Origin: Clostridia bacterium
GTDB lineage: Bacteria; Bacillota; Clostridia; Oscillospirales; CAG-382
Length of the DNA stretch: 8,452 nucleotides
NCBI GenBank assembly: GCA_017397605.1
Contig: JAFQII010000080.1
Span: 1 to 8,452, forward strand
Direction: 5' to 3'
Shown here piece after piece: positions 1 through 6,235 of this stretch. The number at the start of each line of letters is the position of its first letter. Position 1 is the first letter of the stretch. Below the pieces are notes generated by a model. The model was not told where the DNA came from. It saw only the letters and a program-made list of their open reading frames with translations, and did not search any database. The translations under genes and the position numbers were made by a program.

Positions 1-65
1 GTAACGGTATCGTTGGTTACAAGCATTTCGGCGAATACGTCGGCTTGACTCTGACCGAAGAATAA
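1..65 (+). CDS. 3' end of an unrecognised protein gene (partial)
   Basis: An open frame enters from the left edge (first complete codon at position 3) and ends at a TAA at 63-65. The 20 visible residues end in GYKHFGEYVGLTLTEE. This is too little to assign a family, and I do not recognise it. Two things support a real gene end: the codon use looks coding, and a strong hairpin terminator follows 20 bases after the stop. The gene converges on gatB. Confidence 0.6.
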   Translation, partial: NGIVGYKHFGEYVGLTLTEE

Positions 66-85
66 GTTTTTCCATCTATAAAAAT

Positions 86-114
86 CCGCCGAGGGTGACC
101 TCGGCGGTATTTTT
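86..114. terminator. Bidirectional intrinsic terminator between the left-edge gene and gatB
   Basis: A perfect 9-bp inverted repeat, CCGCCGAGG at 86-94 and CCTCGGCGG at 99-107, encloses a GTGA tetraloop. It is followed on the + strand by a T-rich run (108-117) and preceded by an A run (80-84), which reads as a T run on the - strand. The same GC-rich hairpin can therefore terminate both the left-edge + strand gene and the gatCAB transcript. The gatB stop codon (113-115) sits inside the T-rich flank. Confidence 0.9.
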
Positions 115-1543
115 ATTCCATTGCTTGTAGCGCGATTTCACGAAGCAGCACCGGGTTGGCCTTGCCGCGGGATTTAGCCATTGCTTTGCCGATGAGTGCG
201 GTCAGTGCTTTTGTTTTTCCGTTTCGATAGTCTTGTTTTAGCGTCGGCATCTCGGCCAATGCTTCATCCACCCATTTTTCAAGCTGTTTTCTGTTACTGA
301 TCTGCGCCAAATCGCGGTCGATGACAGCTTGCACCGGATCAATGTCTCCGGTCCAAACCTCGATGGCGAGTTGTTTGGCGGTGGTAGAATTGATTGTTCC
401 GTCCCCCATCATAGTCGCAACAGAAGCAAAATATCGAGGTGATGCAGTAAAATCCGCATCCGTCACATCAGTCGGCAAAATCCGCAATATTTCACCGAGC
501 AACAAATTGCACAAAACCTGCGGGTATTTTGTCATCCCCGCAGCCTGCTCAAAAAAACCAGCCATTTGACGCGACTCTGTCAATAAACCGCAATCATATG
601 CACGCAACCCGTAGCGGTTTGCAAAATGCTGTTTGCGTACATCGGGCATCAGCGGAAGCTGCAGCTTCAATTCTTCTATAAGTTGCTTTGAAACCCGATA
701 GTGCGGCAAATCATATTCGGGCAAAAAACGGTAATCAGCCGTGTTTTCCTTTTGCCTCAGGCAAATCGTTTTTCCGTTTTTCGGATCGTAGCGGCGCGTT
801 TCCTGAACGATCTCCGATCCGCCCGTCAGTAAATCGACCTGACGGCGAAACTCACTTTCGATTGCTTTCCGAATATACGTTAGCGAATTAAGGTTTTTCA
901 TTTCCGTGCGTACGCCCAATTCGTTTTGTCCGTCTTTCATAACTGACAGATTGATATCACAGCGAAGCGACCCCTCCTGCATACGGCAATCGGAAACGCC
1001 GGCATACAGCAAAACAGAACGAAGCTTACGGACATACTCCACGGCCTCTTCGGCAGAATACATGACCGGCTCCGAAACAACCTCAATCAGAGGTACTCCG
1101 CATCGGTTATAATCGAGTTTTGTTTGATCCGCGCCGTGGATCAGCTTGCCCGCATCTTCTTCTACATGGATGCGCGTGATGCCGACCCGTTTGATACCGT
1201 CCGAAGTCTCGATCATCACCGAACCGTTTTTGCAAAGCGGACGGTCAAATTGAGAAATCTGAAAAGCCTTGGGCAAATCGGGATAAGTATATTGCTTTCG
1301 GTCAAAAATAAGTGTATCGTCAATTTCACACGCTGTTGCAAGGCCCGCCTTGATTGCCAGCATAACCGCACGGCTGTTGACGGTCGGCAGCGTTCCGGGA
1401 AAGCCCATACACACAGGACAGCACTGTGTATTCGGTTCTGCACCGAACGTTGTCGGACACGCGCAAAACAGTTTGCTTTCGGTAGCAAGCTCAACATGCA
1501 CTTCCAAGCCGATCACGGGGTGATAGCCTTTATACCGTTCCAT
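113..1543 (-). CDS. gatB: Aspartyl/glutamyl-tRNA amidotransferase subunit B
   Basis: GatB is the tRNA-binding kinase subunit of the GatCAB complex. It phosphorylates the side chain of Glu-tRNA(Gln) or Asp-tRNA(Asn), then transfers ammonia received from GatA. With the chosen start the protein has 476 residues, the usual family length. Visible family marks are VIGLEVHVEL near the N-terminus (about 10-19), the Cys quartet of the zinc site (C27, C29, C42, C45 in FCAC...CPVC), QYTYPDLPKAFQISQF (about 84-99), HVEEDAGK (about 126-133) and QEGSLRCDINLSV (about 189-201). A helical YqeY-like tail that contacts tRNA fills the last ~145 residues. The start is taken at the ATG at 1543 rather than the upstream ATG at 1576, because GGGAGG lies 6 bases before it and family members start close to this point. 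The gene overlaps the end of gatA by 14 bases and is the last gene of the operon. Confidence 0.96.
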   Translation of the reverse strand: MERYKGYHPVIGLEVHVELATESKLFCACPTTFGAEPNTQCCPVCMGFPGTLPTVNSRAVMLAIKAGLATACEIDDTLIFDRKQYTYPDLPKAFQISQFDRPLCKNGSVMIETSDGIKRVGITRIHVEEDAGKLIHGADQTKLDYNRCGVPLIEVVSEPVMYSAEEAVEYVRKLRSVLLYAGVSDCRMQEGSLRCDINLSVMKDGQNELGVRTEMKNLNSLTYIRKAIESEFRRQVDLLTGGSEIVQETRRYDPKNGKTICLRQKENTADYRFLPEYDLPHYRVSKQLIEELKLQLPLMPDVRKQHFANRYGLRAYDCGLLTESRQMAGFFEQAAGMTKYPQVLCNLLLGEILRILPTDVTDADFTASPRYFASVATMMGDGTINSTTAKQLAIEVWTGDIDPVQAVIDRDLAQISNRKQLEKWVDEALAEMPTLKQDYRNGKTKALTALIGKAMAKSRGKANPVLLREIALQAME

Positions 1544-2981
1544 TGCCAACCTCCCGCTCATATGCATACGCAACACGATAAAGTAAACTCTCGCAAAATG
1601 CAGGCGCTGTCAATTGCATCCCGATCGGCAAACCCTCAGCCGTTATTCCGCACGGAACGGACAGTGCCGGAATTCCTGCAAGACTTGCGGGAACGGTATA
1701 GCAATCCATGCCTAATTTCACAGCGAGATCTTCGCTCTGCTCTCCGATGCGGTAAGCGGCAGTTGGAGAAGTCGGTGTCAGAATCAGATCGCACATCGCA
1801 AAAGACTTGTCAAAAAACAAACCAACCTGTCGGCGAACCTGCAACGCCTTATCATAATATGCCGTTTTTTGTGATTCGCCGAGCAAATACGCGCCGACAA
1901 GAATGCGGCGTTTGACTTCACTGCCAAAGCCTTCGCTTCTTGTAAGCCTGTACATGCACTGCAAATCTTCGGCAGCTTCGGCACGATAACCGTAGCGCAC
2001 ACCGTCATATCTCGCAAGATTGCAAGAAGCTTCTGCCAAAGCAAGTATATAGTAGGCCTGCAATGCCAATTCTGGTATTGCATAAGGCAACTCCACAAGC
2101 TCTGCACCCATGCTTTCCAATTTTTCGAGTGCGCATGCAACCACTTGTTTCACATCGCTTTGGACAGTTTGAGAAAATACATCCTTTGGAACGCCGATAC
2201 GCAAACCGGATATTCCTCTGCCGAGAACTGCAGTATAGTCGGGAATCTCCGCTGAAGAAGACGTAAAATCATTTGCATCGTATCCTGCGATCGTTTGCAA
2301 AACCAGCGCATTGTCGCGAATGTCCTTGGTGACGATTCCGACTTGATCAAGAGAGCAGGCATACGCGACCAAACCGTACCGTGAGACTCGCCCATAGGTC
2401 GGACGTAATCCTACAGCTCCGCAAAAAGCCGCAGGCAGACGAACAGAACCGCCGGTATCACTTCCAAGAGTGTATACCGCTTCCCTTGCGGCAACAGCAG
2501 CGGCACTGCCTCCCGAGGATCCCCCCGGAACATAAGCCGTATTGTGCGGATTTCGAGTCGTATGATATGCGGAGTTTTCTGTCGAGCCTCCCATGGCAAA
2601 CTCGTCCATGTTGAGCTTCCCGAGCAAAACGGCGCCGTTTTGCATCAAACGGCTATATACGGTTGCGCTGTACGGCGGAACGTAATCCGAAAGCATTTTT
2701 GATGCACAGGTTGTACGGATTCCCCGGGTGCAAATATTATCCTTGATCGCCATGGGGATCCCTGACAAAGCGGGAAGCTTTTCGCCGTTTGCACGGCGTT
2801 TGTCAATTGAGGCGGCGGTTTGAAGTGCGGACGCAGCGCAAACAGTCAGATATGCACCGATCTCGCAATCGCGAGATTCGATTTGCTGTAAAAACGCGTT
2901 CGTCAGCTCAACGGAAGAGATCTCTTTTGCCTGCAGCAACGTCGAAAGAGCACTCGCCGTCATAGAAGTCAACGGTTTCAT
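1530..2981 (-). CDS. gatA: Aspartyl/glutamyl-tRNA amidotransferase subunit A (amidase)
   Basis: GatA is the glutaminase subunit: it hydrolyses glutamine and sends ammonia through a channel to GatB. It is an amidase-signature enzyme of 483 residues with the chosen start, normal for the family. The Ser-cis-Ser-Lys triad is complete. Lys80 lies in GIPMAIKDN, Ser155 in PGGSSGGS (the cis serine), and Ser179 in GSDTGGSVR (the nucleophile). These positions lie one residue from the K79/S154/S178 I recall for Staphylococcus aureus GatA. The N-terminal pattern ALSTLLQAKEISSVELT is also typical. The start at 2981 is chosen because its ATG shares the sequence ATGA with the gatC stop and is preceded by GGAGGAG. 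The upstream ATG at 3014 would lie well inside gatC and add residues foreign to the family. Translation is very probably coupled to gatC and, downstream, to gatB. Confidence 0.97.
   Translation of the reverse strand: MKPLTSMTASALSTLLQAKEISSVELTNAFLQQIESRDCEIGAYLTVCAASALQTAASIDKRRANGEKLPALSGIPMAIKDNICTRGIRTTCASKMLSDYVPPYSATVYSRLMQNGAVLLGKLNMDEFAMGGSTENSAYHTTRNPHNTAYVPGGSSGGSAAAVAAREAVYTLGSDTGGSVRLPAAFCGAVGLRPTYGRVSRYGLVAYACSLDQVGIVTKDIRDNALVLQTIAGYDANDFTSSSAEIPDYTAVLGRGISGLRIGVPKDVFSQTVQSDVKQVVACALEKLESMGAELVELPYAIPELALQAYYILALAEASCNLARYDGVRYGYRAEAAEDLQCMYRLTRSEGFGSEVKRRILVGAYLLGESQKTAYYDKALQVRRQVGLFFDKSFAMCDLILTPTSPTAAYRIGEQSEDLAVKLGMDCYTVPASLAGIPALSVPCGITAEGLPIGMQLTAPAFCESLLYRVAYAYEREVGNGTV
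1550..1555 (-). promoter_or_regulatory. Ribosome binding site that decides the gatB start
   Basis: On the - strand GGGAGG lies 6 bases upstream of the ATG at 1543, inside the 3' end of gatA. The in-frame ATG at 1576 would add 11 unconserved residues. This site therefore favours the shorter protein. Confidence 0.8.
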
Positions 2982-3259
2982 AACTCCTCCATTACTTTCG
3001 GAACAGTCACGCAACCGTCCTCGACTGCTTTGGCATTCGCAAGCAGCTCTGCTCTGTCACAGACAGAAATAGCCGCATCCTTGCGCAAAGCAAGCATCTC
3101 ATCTGACAATATGGGCGTACCCGGTTCAATAGTACCGATACCGTCAAAAAAGCCAAACAGTTCATCAAAATAATTCGAAAATAAAGCAGCCTCTTCTTGC
3201 GTTATCGTTATATTCGCAAGACTTGCAAGTTTAAACATATCCGGTTTTTGAACATTCAT
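2978..3259 (-). CDS. gatC: Aspartyl/glutamyl-tRNA amidotransferase subunit C
   Basis: GatC is the small subunit that wraps around and stabilises the GatA-GatB interface. The 93 residues match its usual size of about 95. The N-terminal half reads FKLASLANITITQEEAALFS, followed by a helix ending FFDGIGTIEPGTPI, the conserved stretch before the extended C-terminal arm. The arm carries LRKDAAIS and ends in VPKVMEEL, as in the family. The ATG at 3259 is preceded by AAAGGG about 9 bases away; the in-frame Met8 has no such site. The gene is first of the gatC-gatA-gatB group and overlaps gatA by 4 bases. It lies 82 bases downstream of the CBS-protein gene on the same strand. I see no convincing promoter in that gap, so read-through from the CBS gene is possible. 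Confidence 0.95.
   Translation of the reverse strand: MNVQKPDMFKLASLANITITQEEAALFSNYFDELFGFFDGIGTIEPGTPILSDEMLALRKDAAISVCDRAELLANAKAVEDGCVTVPKVMEEL
2984..2990 (-). promoter_or_regulatory. Ribosome binding site that decides the gatA start
   Basis: GGAGGAG on the - strand, within the last codons of gatC, ends 2 bases before the ATG at 2981; its GGAGG core ends 4 bases before. Spacing is short, but the match is strong and the stop/start overlap (ATGA) points to the same codon. Confidence 0.7.
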
Positions 3260-3283
3260 GTCAAAATACCCTTTCGAGAAACG

Positions 3284-3319
3284 AGGCGTTTTTCGCGGAA
3301 AAGCATACGAAAAACGCCT
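3284..3319. repeat. Perfect 12-bp inverted repeat between the CBS gene and gatC
   Basis: AGGCGTTTTTCG at 3284-3295 is repeated in inverse as CGAAAAACGCCT at 3308-3319, with a 12-base loop. It lies 23 bases after the CBS-gene stop and 24 bases before the gatC start. On the - strand no T run follows, so it is a poor intrinsic terminator for the CBS gene. On the + strand a T5 run follows (3322-3326), but no + strand gene precedes it. It may be an mRNA-stabilising or attenuating hairpin ahead of gatC, or an operator. Its role is undecided. Confidence 0.6.
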
Positions 3320-3341
3320 GTGTTTTTGGTTACAAAGTTTG

Positions 3342-3782
3342 TCAGATCGTCTGAAAATGCAGCATCGGATTCGGTTTCTTATCGCCCTTTTCGATCACGC
3401 AGTGTTCGAGAATTGCCCGCCTGGTGACAATCCCGACAAATACATTGCGGTCGTCTACAACGGGAACAAAATTCTGATCTTTTAATTTATCGAAAACTTC
3501 CTCAATCGTCTCAGATGCCTTTGCGGGCGGATTCCACCCTGTTCGCATAATGTCCGAGACAGAAAATTTTTCTAACGATTTCAGATCGCAATCGCTGTGA
3601 TCAAGCATGAACCACAAAAAATCGCCTTCGGTGACCGTCCCGAGATAGACGCCGTTTTTGGAGATCACAGGCATCGCGGTATATCCGCGGTTGCGCATTT
3701 TTTCAAGACCGTTGCGCAAGGATGCCTGATCTTCCAGACAAGCAACCAAGCTCTTGGGAATCAAGAAACGAAGTATGTTCAT
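3342..3782 (-). CDS. Stand-alone tandem CBS-domain protein
   Basis: This 146-residue protein consists almost entirely of two CBS domains, modules that usually bind adenosine nucleotides (AMP, ATP, SAM) and act as energy or ligand sensors. CBS1 spans about 8-65 with GYTAMPVI...GTVTEGDF. CBS2 spans about 74-130 with VSDIM...NFVPVVDDRNVFVGIVTRRAI. The two would pack as one Bateman module. There is no signal peptide, membrane segment or catalytic domain, so it is probably a cytoplasmic regulator of an unknown partner. The ATG at 3782 is chosen because AAAGGAG lies 8 bases before it. A GTG at 3791 would directly abut that site and is unlikely. The gene is divergent from ilvE and upstream of gatCAB on the same strand. 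The partner cannot be told from the sequence. Confidence 0.88.
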   Translation of the reverse strand: MNILRFLIPKSLVACLEDQASLRNGLEKMRNRGYTAMPVISKNGVYLGTVTEGDFLWFMLDHSDCDLKSLEKFSVSDIMRTGWNPPAKASETIEEVFDKLKDQNFVPVVDDRNVFVGIVTRRAILEHCVIEKGDKKPNPMLHFQTI

Positions 3783-3809
3783 ACAAAGCACTCCTTTCTA
3801 TGTAATATC

Positions 3810-3815
3810 ATTATA
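3810..3815 (-). promoter_or_regulatory. Candidate -10 box for the CBS gene
   Basis: TATAAT on the - strand lies 27 bases upstream of the CBS gene ATG, which would give a leader of about 20 bases. No good -35 hexamer is found at 16-18 bp (the region reads ATATGG) and there is no TG extension. Only the -10 box is supported. Confidence 0.4.
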
Positions 3816-3847
3816 TGCCCAACTTGTGAACTCCATATGAACATCCG

Positions 3848-3911
3848 AAAACTTGCGAAAACTTTTGCAAAAAAGTATCAAAATGCTCTAAAATGAAATT
3901 TTTTGAAAAAA
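3848..3911. other. Helically phased A-tracts upstream of the ilvE promoter
   Basis: A-runs occur at 3848-3851, 3858-3861, 3869-3874, 3880-3883 and 3890-3893, then AAATTTTTT at 3896-3904 and AAAAAA at 3906-3911. The first five recur every 10-12 bp, close to one helical turn. Such phasing is known to bend DNA and to assist promoters. The first two runs form a tandem decamer (CGAAAACTTG, CGAAAACTTT at 3846-3865), followed by the palindrome TTTTGCAAAA at 3863-3872. The stretch ends 10 bp before the putative -35 box. Confidence 0.55.
3897..3911. promoter_or_regulatory. CodY-box-like sequence in front of ilvE
   Basis: AATTTTTTGAAAAAA matches 12 of 15 positions of the established CodY consensus AATTTTCWGAAAATT. 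CodY is the branched-chain-amino-acid and GTP-responsive repressor of many Bacillota, and ilvE is a classical kind of target. The site lies 10 bp upstream of the candidate -35 box. The match is suggestive only, because this gap is very A/T-rich and such sequences arise by chance. Confidence 0.3.
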
Positions 3912-3921
3912 GACTTGCATT

Positions 3922-3948
3922 TTGACTCAAAAAGTGATAGATTATAAG
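3922..3948 (+). promoter_or_regulatory. Probable ilvE promoter
   Basis: TTGACT at 3922-3927 and TATAAG at 3943-3948 are separated by 15 bp, slightly short. An alternative pairing is TTGCAT at 3915-3920 with TAGATT at 3938-3943, spaced 17 bp. Either gives a leader of roughly 30 bases, too short for a T-box or peptide attenuator, so any control should act on initiation. Confidence 0.55.
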
Positions 3949-3984
3949 AGAACAACTTTTTGGTTATGAAAAGAGGTATTTTTT

Positions 3985-5043
3985 ATGGAAATCAGATTTG
4001 AAAAAACGACTTGTCCGAAGCAAAAGCCCACGGGCAAGCTCGGTTTTGGTAAAATTTTTACGGACCATATGTTTGAGATGGACTATAACCCCGAGCAGGG
4101 TTGGCATGATGCGCGTATTACACCGTATCACGACCTTGTTCTCTCGCCCGCATGCGTGGTGTTCCACTATGCGCAGGAGATGTTTGAGGGCATGAAGGCA
4201 TACAAGGATGCAGACGGCAACGTGCGTTTGTTCAGACCGATGAAAAACATCGAGCGTCTCAATGCAACAAACAGACGTATGTGCATTCCCGAAATTGATC
4301 CCGAGGATGCTTTGCAGGCAATCAAAGAGACCGTACTTGCCGATGCAGACTGGATTCCCACCGACCCCGGCACGTCTCTGTATATCCGTCCGTTTATCAT
4401 TGCGACAGACGTCGGTCTCGGCGTACATCCTTCCAAGAACTATAAGTTTGCGATCATTCTGGCACCGTCCGGTTCTTATTACGCAGGCGGACTTGCACCC
4501 GTCAAGATTGTTGTCGAAGACGAATATGTCCGTGCGGTCAAAGGCGGTACCGGCTTTGCAAAGGTCGGCGGTAACTATGCCGCATCTCTGATCGGTCAGC
4601 AAAAGGCGGAGCAGATGGGTTATGCGCAGGTGCTTTGGCTGGACGGTATCGAACACAAATACATCGACGAAGTCGGTGCGATGAACGTCTTTTTTGTCAT
4701 TGACGGCAAATGCATCACACCCCGGCTTGAGGGCAACATCCTCCCCGGCGTCACCAGAAACTCTACAATCGCTTATTTGCGTGCAAAGGGGTACGAGGTC
4801 GAAGAGCGCAGAATTTCGATTGACGAGGTCTATGAGGCGCACAAGGCAGGCAAGCTCGATGAAATGTTTGGCACGGGAACAGCCGCTGTCATCTCCCCCG
4901 TCGGCGAATTGAATTGGGACGGCGAAAAGATCATCATCAACAACAATGAGATCGGCAAGATCTCGCAGATGCTGTATGATGATATCACAGGTATTCAATA
5001 CGGAATCAAAGAGGATCCGTTTGGATGGAGCATGGTGCTTTGA
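3985..5043 (+). CDS. ilvE: Branched-chain amino acid aminotransferase
   Basis: This is a PLP-dependent fold-type IV transaminase. It interconverts leucine, isoleucine or valine and their 2-oxo acids, with glutamate/2-oxoglutarate as amino partner, in the cytoplasm. Its 352 residues fit the longer, eukaryotic-like BCAT subgroup, whose members start with a KP..LGFG..FTDHMF type stretch (here residues 14-30). FEGMKAY lies at 67-73. The likely PLP lysine is Lys193 in GTGFAKVGGNYAASL. The class IV signature runs from EVGAMNVFF (about 229-237) to LEGNILPGVTR (248-258). GTGTAAVISPVG near the C-terminus is the cofactor-phosphate and substrate loop. The ATG at 3985 has AAGAGG 8 bases upstream. The next gene starts on the last base of the stop codon. 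No other ilv or leu gene is in the window. Confidence 0.96.
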   Translation: MEIRFEKTTCPKQKPTGKLGFGKIFTDHMFEMDYNPEQGWHDARITPYHDLVLSPACVVFHYAQEMFEGMKAYKDADGNVRLFRPMKNIERLNATNRRMCIPEIDPEDALQAIKETVLADADWIPTDPGTSLYIRPFIIATDVGLGVHPSKNYKFAIILAPSGSYYAGGLAPVKIVVEDEYVRAVKGGTGFAKVGGNYAASLIGQQKAEQMGYAQVLWLDGIEHKYIDEVGAMNVFFVIDGKCITPRLEGNILPGVTRNSTIAYLRAKGYEVEERRISIDEVYEAHKAGKLDEMFGTGTAAVISPVGELNWDGEKIIINNNEIGKISQMLYDDITGIQYGIKEDPFGWSMVL

Positions 5044-6191
5044 TGGAAAGTACCTCCGAAGCAAAAATCAAACAGACTTTTGTCGAAAAGCTAAAGGAGC
5101 GCGGTTTCTTTCGCCCATATGTTTTATTGACCGAGGCATTGTTTCTGCTTTCCTTGTTAATTTACGTTTTCGCACGATGCTTTGAGCCGTTTGCGGAGTT
5201 TTGGTCGCGCTATCCTGCGCAAGGCATTCGTTTCGCACTTGCAAAGCTTTCGGGCCTGGTACACTTTTCGGTTGCGGAATGGGTTATTCTATCGATTCCG
5301 CTTCTGATTGCAGGCTACTTCTTCTTTTCCAACCGTTCGATGAAGCGCGATGAAAGCGTAGGCAATTATTTTCGTTGGCTATTGCCTTTGGTTTGCGGAT
5401 TGCTGGCGATATTAATCATTTTTATGTCTGCTTTCGGACCTTGTTATTTTCGCAACCCCTTGGAGGATAACCTCGGTCTCGAAAAACGCAAGGTTTCCGC
5501 CGAGGAATTATACGATACGGCTGTCATTCTCGCAGAAGAGCTGAACCGAATCAAAGACGAGGTTACGTTTGGAATCGGCGGCGCGTCGATGATGCAATAT
5601 GACTACAATACCTTGGTCTGCAAAATCAATGACGCGTATGCGAAGTATGCCGGTTCTGCCGAATACATCAGCCATTTTGACAGCAAGGCAAAACCGCTGG
5701 CAGTATCAAAATTCTTTACCTACACGCACATTTCGGGTGTATACACTTTTATGACGGGCGAAGTGAATATCAACGTCAACTATCCCGACTTCATCCGCCC
5801 GTTTACGATCGCACACGAGTTCTCGCACCAACGCGGCATCGCGCGCGAGGACGAGGCAAATTTTGTCGCATATCTGGTTTGCATCGGCAGTGAGGATGCG
5901 TATGTACGGTATTCCGGATACGCAAATATGCTGCAGTATGTGACTGACGCACTATGGGCGGCAGATCAGGAGCTTTACAAAAAGTTTGCAAACAAATATC
6001 TTCCTGTCGAGGTCAAAGGCGAATTCGGCGCATATTCTTTGTTTTTTGAACAATACCGCGACAGCACCGTGTCGGAAGTCACGGGCGCCGTTAACGACGC
6101 TTTTTTGGGATCGCAAGGCGAAAAAGAAGGGACGGCAAGCTACGGCTTGGTCGTAGATCTGGCTGTCGCCTACTATCTTCACCAAGAATAA
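5043..6191 (+). CDS. Membrane-anchored putative zinc metallopeptidase, DUF3810-like
   Basis: This is a 382-residue protein of unknown substrate. Three hydrophobic segments lie in the first third, at about 26-46, 80-96 and 111-135. A soluble domain of about 245 residues follows, probably outside the membrane. It contains HEFSH (258-262), the HExxH pattern of zinc metallopeptidases: H258 and H262 are likely ligands and E259 the likely catalytic base. REDEANFVAYLV follows at 268-279, and E269 or E271 is a candidate third ligand. The layout (N-terminal membrane helices, AHEFSHQRG then EDEANF) is that of DUF3810 proteins, by recognition rather than search. The start is taken at the ATG overlapping the ilvE stop (TGATG), with GGAG 12 bases upstream. 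An in-frame ATG at 5025, preceded by AAAGAGG at 10 bases, would add six residues and cannot be excluded. The gene is probably cotranscribed with ilvE and ends in a strong terminator. Confidence 0.82.
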   Translation: MESTSEAKIKQTFVEKLKERGFFRPYVLLTEALFLLSLLIYVFARCFEPFAEFWSRYPAQGIRFALAKLSGLVHFSVAEWVILSIPLLIAGYFFFSNRSMKRDESVGNYFRWLLPLVCGLLAILIIFMSAFGPCYFRNPLEDNLGLEKRKVSAEELYDTAVILAEELNRIKDEVTFGIGGASMMQYDYNTLVCKINDAYAKYAGSAEYISHFDSKAKPLAVSKFFTYTHISGVYTFMTGEVNINVNYPDFIRPFTIAHEFSHQRGIAREDEANFVAYLVCIGSEDAYVRYSGYANMLQYVTDALWAADQELYKKFANKYLPVEVKGEFGAYSLFFEQYRDSTVSEVTGAVNDAFLGSQGEKEGTASYGLVVDLAVAYYLHQE

Positions 6192-6235
6192 AAAACGAGA
6201 TGCTTTTGTACTCCCAAAAGCATCTCTCGTTTTTT
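6190..6235. terminator. Bidirectional terminator between the DUF3810 gene and the CobW operon
   Basis: A long hairpin has its left arm at 6190-6208 (A6, then CGAGATGCTTTTG), a 6-base loop, and its right arm at 6215-6235 (CAAAAGCATCTCTCG, then T6). A two-base bulge is the only irregularity. The A6/T6 ends make it a usable terminator for both convergent transcripts. It overlaps the stop codons of both flanking genes. Confidence 0.9.

Noticed and set aside
1124..1915. A 263-codon + strand open frame across the gatB/gatA junction
   Set aside because: It is antisense to two certain genes, has no start signal, and its Arg/Ser/Cys-rich composition is typical of shadow frames.
3863..3872. TTTTGCAAAA palindrome as an operator
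   Set aside because: It is short, A/T-rich and part of the phased A-tract region. It is recorded there but not claimed as a protein site.
3783..3984. Possible T-box or amino-acid attenuator ahead of ilvE
   Set aside because: The predicted leader is only about 30 bases and holds no terminator hairpin, specifier stem or T-box sequence.
3964..5064. A 366-codon - strand open frame opposite ilvE
   Set aside because: It is a shadow of ilvE, whose motifs and length fit a real aminotransferase. The antisense product has no recognisable domain and would end at the ilvE ribosome binding site.
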